Source: Malikia granosa
GTDB taxonomy: Bacteria > Pseudomonadota > Gammaproteobacteria > Burkholderiales > Burkholderiaceae_C
Length of the DNA: 64,000 nt
NCBI RefSeq assembly: GCF_002980595.1
Contig: NZ_PVLQ01000027.1
Coordinates: 186,001 to 250,000 of the forward strand
Reading direction: 5' to 3'
The notes under the pieces were generated by a model that saw only the letters and a program-made list of their open reading frames with translations, made no database searches and was not told where the DNA came from. This document shows positions 45,309 to 55,670 of this stretch, piece after piece (the stretch's first letter is position 1; each line of letters starts with the position of its first letter). The position numbers were made by a program, and so were the translations under genes.

Positions 45309-46241
45309 ATGCAAAAGAGTGCTTACATCGGACTGGGCCTCGTGGTGGCGGTGCTGCTCGCGCTGCCCTTCGTGCTGCCCAACAGCTACTACATGGACCT
45401 GGCGATCCGGATGGCGATCAACGCCATCATCGTGATCGGCCTCAACCTGCTGATCGGCTTCGCCGGCCAGATCAGCCTGGGCCATGCGGGCTTCCTGGGC
45501 ATCGGCGCCTATGCCTCGGCGGTGCTGCCGACGCATTTCGGCTGGCATCCGCTGCTGGCGCTGGGCGCCGGCGCGGCGGCCACCGGCCTGATCGCCGCCG
45601 TGGTGGCGCGGCCCATCTTCAAGCTCAAGGGCAACTACCTCGCGATGGCGACGCTGGGCCTGGGCATCATCATCAACATCGCGCTGCGCAACGAGGCGCA
45701 GTGGACCGGCGGCCCGGACGGCATGCCGGTGCCTGCCATGGCACTGCTGGGCTTCGAGCTCGGCAGCGACAAGCAGTGGTACTGGGTGGTGGCGCTGCTG
45801 CTGGCGGTCAGCGTCTGGGCTTCGCTGAGCCTGATCGACTCGCCCTTCGGCCGCGCCTTGCGCGCGCTGCACGGTTCGGAGGTGGCCTCGCAGGTGGTGG
45901 GCGTCAACGTGGTGCGCTACAAGGTGTCGATCTTCGTGCTGTCGGCGGTGTTCGCCAGCATCATGGGCAGCGTCACGGCGCATTACGTCGGCTTCGTGAC
46001 GCCCAACTTCGCCGACTTCTTCCACTCGATCGAGCTGGTGACCATGGTGGTGGTCGGCGGCATGGCCTCGGTGTTCGGCTCCATCGTCGGCGCCGTGCTG
46101 CTGACCGCGCTGCCGCAGGCGCTGGCCACCTTCGAGGGCTGGGAGACGGTGGTGTTCGGCGCGGTGCTGATGGGATGCATGATTTTCCTGCCCAAGGGCC
46201 TGGTGCCCACGCTGGCAGCCCGATTCGGTAAGGGGGAGTGA
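45309..46241 (+). CDS. livM: Branched-chain amino acid-type ABC transporter permease, LivM family
   Basis: 310 aa, about nine or ten helices. IVIGLNLLIGFAGQISLGHAGFLGIGAY is the LivM hallmark. Pairs with LivH. An in-frame GTG at 45303 overlapping the livH stop is an alternative start. Ends TGA at 46239-46241, close to the livG start. Confidence 0.92.
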   Translation: MQKSAYIGLGLVVAVLLALPFVLPNSYYMDLAIRMAINAIIVIGLNLLIGFAGQISLGHAGFLGIGAYASAVLPTHFGWHPLLALGAGAAATGLIAAVVARPIFKLKGNYLAMATLGLGIIINIALRNEAQWTGGPDGMPVPAMALLGFELGSDKQWYWVVALLLAVSVWASLSLIDSPFGRALRALHGSEVASQVVGVNVVRYKVSIFVLSAVFASIMGSVTAHYVGFVTPNFADFFHSIELVTMVVVGGMASVFGSIVGAVLLTALPQALATFEGWETVVFGAVLMGCMIFLPKGLVPTLAARFGKGE

Positions 46242-46243
46242 GC

Positions 46244-47005
46244 ATGGCGTTGCTGGAAGTCAAGGACCTGTCGATCCACTTCGGTGGCGTCAAGGCGGTC
46301 CAGAATGTGTCGTTCAACATCGACGCGGGCATCGTCTATTCGGTGATCGGCCCCAACGGCGCGGGCAAGACCACGCTGTTCAACCTGATCACCGGGGTCT
46401 ACAAGCCGACCGCGGGCGAGATCCGGCTCGACGGCGAGCCGATCCAGGGCAAGTCGCCCAACGAGCTGGCCGAGCGCGGCGTCGCGCGCACGTTCCAGAA
46501 CCTGCAGGTCTGCATGAACATGAGCGCGATCGAGAACGTGATGGTGGGCGCCCACCTGCGGCTCGACCGCAACCTGCTCAAGGCCGCGCTGCGCTGGCCC
46601 AGCCTGCGCCGGCGCGACCGCGAGCTGCGCGAGGAAGCCGCCGAGCTGATGCGCTTCGTCGGCCTCGAGAACTACATCGACGCGCGCGCCGATGCGATGT
46701 CCTACGGCACGCTCAAGCGGCTCGAGATCGCGCGCGCCCTGGCCATGAAGCCACGGCTGATCTTCCTCGACGAGCCGGCCGCCGGCCTGAACCCGAAGGA
46801 AACCATCGAGGTCGACCAGCTGGTGCGCAAGGTGGCGGACTCCGGCATCACGGTGGTGCTGGTCGAGCACGACATGAAGATGGTGATGAACCTGTCCGAC
46901 CGCATCCTGGTGCTCGACTACGGCAAGAAGCTCACCGAGGGCACGGGCGCGGAGGTTCGCAAGAACCCCGACGTGATTGCAGCTTATCTGGGCGCACATG
47001 CCTGA
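46244..47005 (+). CDS. livG: Branched-chain amino acid-type ABC transporter ATPase, LivG family
   Basis: 253 aa. Walker A GPNGAGKTT, signature in DAMSYGTLKRLEIARAL (a LivG-type variant of LSGGQ), Walker B LIFLDEPAAGLNPKE and H-loop VLVEHDMKMVM. The ATG at 46244 has a strong GGGGGAG six bases upstream; a GTG six bases earlier is less likely. Works with the LivF fusion protein that follows. Confidence 0.93.
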   Translation: MALLEVKDLSIHFGGVKAVQNVSFNIDAGIVYSVIGPNGAGKTTLFNLITGVYKPTAGEIRLDGEPIQGKSPNELAERGVARTFQNLQVCMNMSAIENVMVGAHLRLDRNLLKAALRWPSLRRRDRELREEAAELMRFVGLENYIDARADAMSYGTLKRLEIARALAMKPRLIFLDEPAAGLNPKETIEVDQLVRKVADSGITVVLVEHDMKMVMNLSDRILVLDYGKKLTEGTGAEVRKNPDVIAAYLGAHA

Positions 47006-47015
47006 GGGGGGAGAC

Positions 47016-48326
47016 ATGGAAGCATTGCGCATCATTTCCGACGAGCACAAGAACTTCTGGCGCATCGCGGTGACGCTGGAGCAGGTGGCCGGCGAGCTCG
47101 ACGCCGGCGGCGCCGTGGACCCGGAGTTCTTCCGCTCGGTATTCGACTACATCGAGCAGTTCGCCGACCATGCCCACCACCTGAAGGAGGACGATCACCT
47201 GTTCCGCCTGATGCGGCTGCGCTCGGCCGAGGCCGTGCCGCTGATCGAGGCGCTGGAGCAGGATCACCGCCTGGCCAGCGAGCATCTGGTGCAATTGCGC
47301 GCCGAGCTGGCCCAGGCCGGCACCGGCCGGCAGGGCGCATTGGCGGCCTCGCTGCGCGACTACGCCAAGCGCCTAAAAAACCACATCACGACCGAGGAGA
47401 CCGAGGCGATGCCGCTGGCGCGCCGCCTCCTGGCTGAGTCGGACTGGGCCGAGATCGATGCCCGCTTCTCGGACAACCAGGACCCGGTGTTCGGCGAGCA
47501 GGCGCGGGCCGAATTCCGCGAGCTCTACCACCGCGTGGTCAGCCTGGCGCCCGAGTCAGTCGGCCTGGGCGGCCACAGCAGCGGCGCGCTCGACCGTTCG
47601 GCGGCCCCCGCGGTCGGCGACCTGCTGCTCAAGGTCTCGGGCCTGGAGAGCAGCTACGGCCGCATCAAGGCGCTCAAGGGCCTGAACCTGGAGGTGCGCC
47701 GCGGCGAGACCGTGGCGCTGGTCGGGGCCAACGGCGCGGGCAAGACCACCTTCCTGCGCACCCTCTCGGGCGTGCAGCCGATGGGGGCGGGCCAGCTCTG
47801 GTTCGACGGCGAGGACATCTCCAGGCTGCGCTCGGACCGGCGCATGCGGCGCGGCATCTGCCAGAGCCCCGAGGGCCGGCAGGTGTTCGGGCCGCTCTCG
47901 ATCGAGGACAACCTGCTGCTGGGCGCCTATACCCAGCCCAGGCAACAGGTGCCCGAGGACCTGGAGAAGGTCTATTCGATGTTCCCGATCCTGAAGGAGA
48001 AGTGCAAGCTGCCAGCCGGCACCCTGTCGGGCGGCCAGCAGCAGATGCTGGCGATCGGCCGCGCGCTGATGGGACGTCCCAAGCTGCTGCTGCTCGACGA
48101 GCCCTCGATGGGCCTGGCCCCGCTGCTGGTCGAGGAGGTGTTCAACGTCGTCAAGGCCTTGAAGCGCCAGGGCATGACCATCATCCTGGCCGAGCAGAAC
48201 GCCTTCGCGGCGCTGGCGATCGCCGACCGCGGCTATGTGCTCGAGACCGGCGAGATCACCCTGACCGGCAGCGGGCAGGAGCTGATCCGCAACGAGAAGG
48301 TCAGGGCGGCTTACCTGGGCATGTAG
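47016..48326 (+). CDS. Hemerythrin-like domain fused to LivF-type ABC ATPase
   Basis: 436 aa from an ATG with GGGGGGAG ribosome site. Residues 1-175 form a four-helix hemerythrin/HHE domain with ligands at the expected places: His11, His54-x3-Glu58, His84 and His123-x3-Glu127, which could hold a diiron site. A linker (about 176-200) leads to a complete LivF ATPase: Walker A GANGAGKTT (237-245), signature LSGGQQQ (337-343) and Walker B LLLLDEP (357-363). LivF is normally about 235 aa, so the extra 200 residues are a true addition. It may sense O2, NO or redox state to control uptake; this is inference. Confidence 0.9.
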   Translation: MEALRIISDEHKNFWRIAVTLEQVAGELDAGGAVDPEFFRSVFDYIEQFADHAHHLKEDDHLFRLMRLRSAEAVPLIEALEQDHRLASEHLVQLRAELAQAGTGRQGALAASLRDYAKRLKNHITTEETEAMPLARRLLAESDWAEIDARFSDNQDPVFGEQARAEFRELYHRVVSLAPESVGLGGHSSGALDRSAAPAVGDLLLKVSGLESSYGRIKALKGLNLEVRRGETVALVGANGAGKTTFLRTLSGVQPMGAGQLWFDGEDISRLRSDRRMRRGICQSPEGRQVFGPLSIEDNLLLGAYTQPRQQVPEDLEKVYSMFPILKEKCKLPAGTLSGGQQQMLAIGRALMGRPKLLLLDEPSMGLAPLLVEEVFNVVKALKRQGMTIILAEQNAFAALAIADRGYVLETGEITLTGSGQELIRNEKVRAAYLGM

Positions 48327-48440
48327 TTGTCGAAGGCTGGGCTGGCGCATGCGCTCAGGCCGGCCTCGGACGCCGCGTGATCGGCGTCCGGGCTTGCCAG
48401 CCGCTGGCGTCGGCCGCCCTGCCGCTGACGGCGCGGCAAC

Positions 48441-48474
48441 AAAAAGATCGCGGGAAAACCCGGATCTTTTTTTT
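48441..48474 (+). terminator. Terminator of the liv operon
   Basis: AAAAAGATC and GATCTTTTT arms with an inner CGGG-AAAA-CCCG stem (one bulged G) and three further T residues. It starts 115 bp after the LivF-fusion stop. Confidence 0.88.
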
Positions 48475-48482
48475 CTCCTAAC

Positions 48483-48522
48483 GTGATACATTTTGCTTAT
48501 TAAATTTGTTTTTTTGTAATGT
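48483..48522 (+). promoter_or_regulatory. Candidate paa operon promoter and operator
   Basis: GTGATACATTTTGCTTATTA (48483-48502) matches 14/20 of the liv-leader motif. It overlaps a possible -35, TTGCTT (48493-48498), with TAATGT (48517-48522) as -10 at an 18-bp spacer. Repression by occlusion of the -35 would follow if PaaX binds here. Confidence 0.5.
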
Positions 48523-48593
48523 TTAGGCGGCGCGGGTCGAAGGTCATGGCCGCCATTCCGAGTCCTCTACGCCTGTTTTTTTGGAAGCGATCG

Positions 48594-50261
48594 ATGTCAC
48601 ATCCTCTGTTCGACAAGCACCGTGCCACGCTCGATGGCGCCCTCAATGCCATCGCCACCCGTGGCTACTGGTCGCCCTACAGCGAGATGCCCAGCCCCAA
48701 GGTCTATGGCGAGACCGCTGCCGCTGACGGCAAGGCCGCGTTCGAGGCCCATCTGGGCCGGAACTTCGAGCTCGACCAGCCGGGTCAAAGCGGCTGGGGC
48801 GGCAAGGAGTCCTCTCCCTACGGTGTCGCGCTCGAGGTGCGCTATCCGGTCTGCGACCACGAGGCGCTGGTCGCCGCCGGCCTGGCTGCGATGAAGGGCT
48901 GGCAGGCCATCGGTGCACCGGGCCGCACCGGCATCTGCCTCGAGATCCTGGACCGTCTCTACAAGCAGAGCTTCGAGATGGGCCACGCGGTCATGATGAC
49001 CACCGGCCAGGGCTGGATGATGGCTTTCCAGGCCGGCGCCGCCCATGCGCTGGACCGCGGCCTGGAGTCGGTCGCCTACGCCTGGCGCGAGCAGAGCTTC
49101 GTGCCGGCCGAGTCGCAGTGGGAAAAGCCCCAGGGCAAGAACCCGGCGCTGGTGATGAAGAAGCATTACGAGATCGTCGGCCGCGGCGTCGGCCTGGTGG
49201 TCGGCTGTGGCACCTTCCCGACCTGGAACACCTATCCGGGCCTGTTTGCGGCTTTGTCGACCGGCAACGCCGTCATCGTCAAGCCGCACAGCAACGCCAT
49301 CCTGCCGGCGGCGATCACCGTGCGCACCATCCGCGCCGTGCTGGCCGAGAACGGCATCGACCCGAATCTGGTGACCCTGTGCGTCGCCGAGAGCCGCAGC
49401 GTGACCCAGGCGCTGGCCACCCATGCCGGCGTCAAGTCGGTCGACTTCACCGGCAGCAACGTGTTCGGCCAGTGGCTGATCGACCATGCCAAGCAGGCCC
49501 AGGTCTATGCCGAGCTGGCTGGCGTCAACAACATCGTGGTCGATTCGACCGACGCCTACAAGGCGATGCTGGGCAACCTGGCCTTCACGCTCTCGCTCTA
49601 CTCGGGCCAGATGTGCACCACCAGCCAGGCCATCATCGTGCCGGCCGGCGGCATCGAGACCGACCAGGGGCACAAGAGCTATGACGAGTTCTGCGCCGAC
49701 CTGGCCGCCGCGATCGAGCGCTTCCTCGGCAAGACCGAGGTTGCTTGCGCCGTGCTGGGCGCGATGCAGTCCAGCGCCACCGCCGAGCGCGTCGAGCTGG
49801 CCAACAGCGGCAGCCTGGGCCGGGTCGTGCTGGCGTCGAAGAAACTGGCCAACCCCGAGTTCCCCGGCGCCGACGTGCGCACCCCGGTGCTGCTGGCGGT
49901 CGATGCCGCCGACGAGGCTGCCTACATGGAAGAGCGCTTCGGCCCGATCAGCTTCGTCGTCAAGGCCGCCGACACGGCAGCCGCGATCGCGCTGTCCGAG
50001 CGCATCGTCAACACCCATGGCGCGCTGACCGTCGGCCTGTACTCGACCCGTCAGGACGTGATCGATGCCATGACCGAAGCGACCTGGCGTGGCAAGGTGG
50101 CGCTCTCCATCAACCTGACCGGCGGCGTGTTCGTCAACCAGTCGTCGGCCTTCTCGGACTACCATGGCACCGGCGGCAACCCGGCGGCCAACGCGTCCTA
50201 CGCCGACTCGGCCTTCGTCGCCAACCGCTTCCGCGTCGTGCAGCGTCGCTACCATGTCTGA
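48594..50261 (+). CDS. paaN: Phenylacetate degradation aldehyde dehydrogenase PaaN
   Basis: 555 aa. Aldehyde dehydrogenase fold with catalytic Cys in LYSGQMCTTSQAI and ELAGVNNIVV as the Glu region. SHPLFDKHRATLDGALNAIATRGYWSPYSEMPSPKVYGE is the distinctive PaaN start, and no C-terminal MaoC hydratase domain follows, so it is PaaN rather than the PaaZ fusion. Oxidises the ring-opened semialdehyde-CoA of the pathway (family annotation). The ATG at 48594 follows GGAAG; an in-frame 25-codon extension lacks a ribosome site. First gene of the long paa operon. Confidence 0.92.
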   Translation: MSHPLFDKHRATLDGALNAIATRGYWSPYSEMPSPKVYGETAAADGKAAFEAHLGRNFELDQPGQSGWGGKESSPYGVALEVRYPVCDHEALVAAGLAAMKGWQAIGAPGRTGICLEILDRLYKQSFEMGHAVMMTTGQGWMMAFQAGAAHALDRGLESVAYAWREQSFVPAESQWEKPQGKNPALVMKKHYEIVGRGVGLVVGCGTFPTWNTYPGLFAALSTGNAVIVKPHSNAILPAAITVRTIRAVLAENGIDPNLVTLCVAESRSVTQALATHAGVKSVDFTGSNVFGQWLIDHAKQAQVYAELAGVNNIVVDSTDAYKAMLGNLAFTLSLYSGQMCTTSQAIIVPAGGIETDQGHKSYDEFCADLAAAIERFLGKTEVACAVLGAMQSSATAERVELANSGSLGRVVLASKKLANPEFPGADVRTPVLLAVDAADEAAYMEERFGPISFVVKAADTAAAIALSERIVNTHGALTVGLYSTRQDVIDAMTEATWRGKVALSINLTGGVFVNQSSAFSDYHGTGGNPAANASYADSAFVANRFRVVQRRYHV

Positions 50262-50271
50262 GCCTGAGGCC

Positions 50272-51072
50272 ATGAGCTACCAGAACATCCGGTTCGAGCT
50301 GGACGACGCCGGCGTGGCGCGCATCACGCTGAACCGTCCCGACAAGATGAACAGCTTCACGGCGGCGATGCACGCCGAGCTGCGCGATGCGCTCGACGCG
50401 ATCCAGGCCAACCCGGCGGTGCGGGTGCTGGTGCTGAGCGGCGCCGGCCGTGCCTTCTGCGCCGGCCAGGACCTGGCCGACGAGGGCGTGCGCTTCGAGC
50501 CCGGCCAGATGCCGCCCGACCTCGGCGACCTGGTCGAGCAGCATTACAAGCCGCTGGTCATGCGCCTGAAGAACTTGCGCGTGCCGACCGTCGCGGCGAT
50601 CAATGGCATCGCGGCTGGCGCCGGTGCCAGCGTCGCGCTGGCTTGCGACCTGGTGGTGGCGACGAAATCGGCGTCCTTCCTGCAGGCCTTCAGCAAGATC
50701 GGCCTGATCCCGGATACCGGCAGCAGCTGGCTGCTGCCGCAGCGCGTCGGCATGGCGCGCGCGATGGGACTGGCGCTGCTGGCCGACAAGCTGCCGGCCG
50801 AGCAGGCCGCCGCCTGGGGGCTGATCTGGGCCGTGCACGAGGACGCGAGCTTTGGCGCGGAAGTCAATGCCTTGGCTGCCAAGCTGGCCGCGCTGCCGAC
50901 CAAGGCGCTGGTGCGCACCCGCCAGCTGATGCAGGCCGCGCCGACGCACAGCCTCGAGCAGCAGCTCGAGATGGAAGGTGGCTTCATGCGCGAGCTCGGC
51001 CGCAGTGCCGACTACATCGAGGGCGTGAGCGCCTTCCTGCAAAAGCGCGCGCCGCGCTTCACCGGAGTCTGA
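50272..51072 (+). CDS. paaG: Ring 1,2-epoxyphenylacetyl-CoA isomerase PaaG
   Basis: 266 aa crotonase. AFCAGQDLAD holds the oxyanion region and SKIGLIPDTGSSWLLPQRVG contains the Asp characteristic of PaaG in place of the hydratase Glu. Converts ring-epoxide phenylacetyl-CoA to oxepin-CoA. An ATG six codons upstream (50254) overlaps the paaN end and is possible; the later one has the better spacing. Confidence 0.92.
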   Translation: MSYQNIRFELDDAGVARITLNRPDKMNSFTAAMHAELRDALDAIQANPAVRVLVLSGAGRAFCAGQDLADEGVRFEPGQMPPDLGDLVEQHYKPLVMRLKNLRVPTVAAINGIAAGAGASVALACDLVVATKSASFLQAFSKIGLIPDTGSSWLLPQRVGMARAMGLALLADKLPAEQAAAWGLIWAVHEDASFGAEVNALAAKLAALPTKALVRTRQLMQAAPTHSLEQQLEMEGGFMRELGRSADYIEGVSAFLQKRAPRFTGV

Positions 51073-51074
51073 GC

Positions 51075-52601
51075 ATGAGCCAGGCATTGTCGCTTTCGAC
51101 CCCGGTGGCCGTGGTTGGCGCCGGCGCCATGGGCGCCGGCATCGCGCAGGTCGCGGCCGTCGCCGGTCATCCGGTCCGGCTGCTCGACAACCGCCCCGGT
51201 GCGGCCGCGCAGGCGGTCGCCGGCATCCGCGCCCAGTTGGCCAAGCTGGCCGACAAGGGCAAGCTGACGCCCGAGGCGGCGCAGGCTGCTTCTGTGCGCC
51301 TGTGCGCGGTCGCAACGAGTGCCGAGCTGGCCGGCTGCGGCCTGGTGGTCGAGGCCATCGTCGAGAACCTCGAGGTCAAGCGCGGCCTGTTCCGCGAGCT
51401 CGAGGCTATCTGCGGCGCCGACTGCATCCTGGCGACCAATACCTCGTCGATCTCGGTGACCTCGATCGCGGCCGGCCTGCAGCGCCCGGAACGCCTGGTC
51501 GGCCTGCATTTCTTCAACCCGGCGCCGCTGATGGCGCTGGTCGAGATCGTCTCGGGCCTGGCGACCGACCGCCAATTGGCCGAAGTTTTGTTCGATACCG
51601 CCGCCGCCTGGGGCAAGACCCCGGTGTACGCCAAGTCCACGCCCGGCTTCATCGTCAACCGCGTCGCGCGTCCCTACTATGCCGAGGGCCTGCGCCTGCT
51701 GCAGGAAGGCGCTGCCGACTGCGCGACGCTGGATGCCGTGATGCGCGAGGCCGGCGCTTTCCGCATGGGGCCGTTCGAGCTGATGGACATGATCGGCCAT
51801 GACGTCAACTTCGCCGTCACCAAGTCGGTCTGGAATGCCTTCTACAACGATCCGCGCTTCCAGCCTTCGCTGGTGCAGCAGGAGCTGGTCGAGGCCGGCT
51901 TCATCGGCCGCAAGAGCGGACGCGGCTTCTACGACTACCGCGCGGGCGCCGAGCGTCCACAGCCGCGCACCGAAGCGGCAGCCGCTGTTCCGGCCGCGAT
52001 CGCCATTTGCGGCGCCAGTCCGCTGGCGCTGGCGCTGGCGGATCGCCTGCAGGCCGCAGGGGTGGCGTTCACCCGCGCGGCTTCGACCGACGGCCGCGTG
52101 GCCGAGGCGAATGGCGCCGTGCTGTTCCAGACCGATGGCCGCAGCGCCACCCAGCGCGCTGCCGAGACCGGGATCGCGAATCTGCTGCTGGTCGACCTCG
52201 CGCTCGACTACGCCAAGGCCAGCCGGCTGGCGCTGGCGGTGGCACGCCAGGCCGATGCCGCTGCCAGCCAGGCCGCCATCGGCCTGCTGCAGGCGGCGGG
52301 CTTTGCGCTGTCGGTGCTGCGCGACGTGCCGGGCCTGCCGGTGATGCGCACCGTCGCCATGCTGGCCAACGAGGCCGCCGATGCGGTCAACCAGGGCGTC
52401 TGCGACGCTGCAGCGGCCGACGCCGCGATGCGCCTGGGCGTCAACTACCCGCGCGGGCCGCTGGCCTGGGCCGACGCGGTCGGGGCGGGGCAGATCCGCA
52501 CCGTGCTGGCCCACCTGGCCGCCTTCTACGGCGAGGACCGCTACCGCGTCTCGCCGCTGATCCAGCAGGCCGTCTTTGCCGGGGGATCGCTCCATGACTG
52601 A
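51075..52601 (+). CDS. paaH: 3-Hydroxyadipyl-CoA dehydrogenase PaaH
   Basis: 508 aa. NAD loop VVGAGAMGAGIAQVAAVAG, HFFNPAPLMALVEIV with the catalytic His, and two repeats of the C-terminal 3-hydroxyacyl-CoA dehydrogenase domain (about 190-290 and 405-500), the usual PaaH size. Oxidises 3-hydroxyadipyl-CoA to 3-oxoadipyl-CoA. It starts 2 bp after paaG and overlaps paaI by 8 bp. Confidence 0.94.
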   Translation: MSQALSLSTPVAVVGAGAMGAGIAQVAAVAGHPVRLLDNRPGAAAQAVAGIRAQLAKLADKGKLTPEAAQAASVRLCAVATSAELAGCGLVVEAIVENLEVKRGLFRELEAICGADCILATNTSSISVTSIAAGLQRPERLVGLHFFNPAPLMALVEIVSGLATDRQLAEVLFDTAAAWGKTPVYAKSTPGFIVNRVARPYYAEGLRLLQEGAADCATLDAVMREAGAFRMGPFELMDMIGHDVNFAVTKSVWNAFYNDPRFQPSLVQQELVEAGFIGRKSGRGFYDYRAGAERPQPRTEAAAAVPAAIAICGASPLALALADRLQAAGVAFTRAASTDGRVAEANGAVLFQTDGRSATQRAAETGIANLLLVDLALDYAKASRLALAVARQADAAASQAAIGLLQAAGFALSVLRDVPGLPVMRTVAMLANEAADAVNQGVCDAAAADAAMRLGVNYPRGPLAWADAVGAGQIRTVLAHLAAFYGEDRYRVSPLIQQAVFAGGSLHD

Positions 52602-53058
52602 AGCCGCACTGACGCCCGCACAGGCCCAGGCGCTCGCCGATGCCGCCGCCGACGCGATGTGGTCGCGCGATGCCGTCGCCCACGCGATGGCCATGGAGCG
52701 GGTCGAGGTCGCGCCCGGCCAGGCCAAGCTGCGCATGCGCGTGCGCCCCGACATGGTCAACGGCCACCATATCTGCCACGGCGGCCTGATCTTCACGCTG
52801 GCCGACACCGCGTTTGCCTACGCCTGCAACAGCTACAACCTGAACACCGTGGCATCGGCCTGCCACATCGACTTCCTGGCCCCGGGCCGCGAGGGCGATC
52901 TGCTCGAGGCAGTGGCGGTCGAGCGCTCGGCCGGCGGCCGCAGCGGCGTCTATGACGTCACGGTCAGCGTCGTCGGCGGCAAGTCGATTGCGCTGTTCCG
53001 CGGCAAGAGCGCCCGCATCAAGGGCGAGGTGACGGCCAGTTTCGCGCCACAAGGCTGA
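52594..53058 (+). CDS. paaI: Hydroxyphenylacetyl-CoA thioesterase PaaI
   Basis: 154 aa hot-dog thioesterase. NGHHICHGGLIFTLADTAFAYACNS carries the HGG and Asp active-site block. Releases CoA from dead-end ring-hydroxylated phenylacetyl-CoA products. The ATG at 52594 overlaps the paaH end by 8 bp, with GGGGGA upstream; an earlier in-frame start (52576) is less likely. Confidence 0.94.
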   Translation: MTEAALTPAQAQALADAAADAMWSRDAVAHAMAMERVEVAPGQAKLRMRVRPDMVNGHHICHGGLIFTLADTAFAYACNSYNLNTVASACHIDFLAPGREGDLLEAVAVERSAGGRSGVYDVTVSVVGGKSIALFRGKSARIKGEVTASFAPQG

Positions 53059-53107
53059 ACGGCAGCCCGCAGCCCACCCATCCAGAAAAACGATAAAGGA
53101 CACATCC

Positions 53108-54433
53108 ATGACCGTCAAGAAACCCCTGCCCGGCGAACTCGATCCGATCGAAACCGCCAGCCGCGACGAGATCTCCGCGCTGCAGCTCGAGCGCCTGAAG
53201 TGGTCGCTGCGCCACACCTATGACAACGTCGCGCCCTACCGCGAGAAATGCATCGCCAAGGGTGTGCATCCGGACGACCTCAAGACGCTGGCCGACCTGT
53301 CCAGGTTCCCCTTCATGACGAAGCTGGACCTGCGTGACCACTACCCCTTCGGCCTGTTCGCGGTGCCGCGCAACAAGGTGGCCCGCCTGCACGCCTCGAG
53401 CGGCACCACCGGCAAGCCGGTCGTGGTTGGCTACACCCAGCAGGACCTCTCGAACTGGGCCGACCTGGTCGCGCGCTCGCTGCGCGCGGCCGGCCTGCGC
53501 GCCGGTGACATGGTGCAGAACTCCTACGGCTACGGCATGTTCACCGGCGGCCTCGGCGCCCACTACGGCATCGAACGCCTGGGCTGCACCGTGGTCCCGA
53601 TGTCGGGCGGCCAGACCGAGAAGCAGGTCCAGCAGATCATGGACTTCAGGCCCGAGGGCATCATGGTCACGCCGTCGTATTCGCTGGTGATCGCCGAGGA
53701 GTTCGAGCGCCAGGGCATCGCGCCCGAGGACATCTCGCTCAAGGTCGGCGTCTTCGGTGCCGAGCCCTGGGGCGAGGGCATGCGCGCCGAGATCGAGAGG
53801 AAACTCGGCATCGACGCGATCGACATCTACGGCCTGACCGAGGTGATGGGCCCGGGCGTGGCCTGCGAATGCATCGAGACCAAGGACGGCCCGGTGATCT
53901 GGGAAGACCATTTCTACCCCGAGATCATCGACCCCGAGACCGGCGAGGTGCTGCCCGACGGCGAGCAGGGCGAGCTGGTGTTCACCTCGCTGACCAAGGA
54001 AGCCTTCCCGGTCATCCGCTACCGCACGCGCGACCTGACCAGCCTGCTGCCGCCGACCGCGCGTTCCTTCCGCCGCATCGGCAAGATCACCGGCCGCTCG
54101 GACGACATGCTGATCGTGCGCGGCGTCAACGTGTTCCCGACCCAGGTCGAGGAGCAGATCCTGCGTGACCCGCGCCTGTCGGGCAACTACCAGATCCACC
54201 TGGCGCGCGACGGCCACCTCGACCAGGTCGAGATCCGCTGCGAGCTGCAGCGTGCGCTGTCGGGCAAGCTCGGCGCAGCCGAGATCCAGCAGATCGCCAA
54301 GGAGCTGCAGCACCACATCAAGACCATCGTCGGCATCTCGACCCAGGTCAGCGTGATGGATGCCGATGCCCTGCCGCGCACCCTGACCGGCAAGGCCAGG
54401 CGCGTGTTCGACGAGCGTCCGAAGCAACTCTGA
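53108..54433 (+). CDS. paaK: Phenylacetate-CoA ligase PaaK
   Basis: 441 aa AMP-forming ligase. ATP loop HASSGTTGKPVVVGYT, YGLTEVMGPGVACEC, and the C-terminal lysine-bearing domain with IVRGVNVFPTQVEEQIL. Activates phenylacetate to phenylacetyl-CoA, the first step of the pathway and source of the PaaX inducer. AAAGGA ribosome site. Confidence 0.97.
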   Translation: MTVKKPLPGELDPIETASRDEISALQLERLKWSLRHTYDNVAPYREKCIAKGVHPDDLKTLADLSRFPFMTKLDLRDHYPFGLFAVPRNKVARLHASSGTTGKPVVVGYTQQDLSNWADLVARSLRAAGLRAGDMVQNSYGYGMFTGGLGAHYGIERLGCTVVPMSGGQTEKQVQQIMDFRPEGIMVTPSYSLVIAEEFERQGIAPEDISLKVGVFGAEPWGEGMRAEIERKLGIDAIDIYGLTEVMGPGVACECIETKDGPVIWEDHFYPEIIDPETGEVLPDGEQGELVFTSLTKEAFPVIRYRTRDLTSLLPPTARSFRRIGKITGRSDDMLIVRGVNVFPTQVEEQILRDPRLSGNYQIHLARDGHLDQVEIRCELQRALSGKLGAAEIQQIAKELQHHIKTIVGISTQVSVMDADALPRTLTGKARRVFDERPKQL

Positions 54434-54443
54434 GGAACAGGCC

Positions 54444-55649
<1,206 letters not shown>

Positions 55650-55670
55650 GTTGACAACGGAGACAAAACC

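Noticed and set aside
48519-48593. N-terminal extension of PaaN
   Set aside because: The extra 25 codons have no ribosome site and overlap the proposed -10; the ATG at 48594 has GGAAG at good spacing and begins the family sequence.
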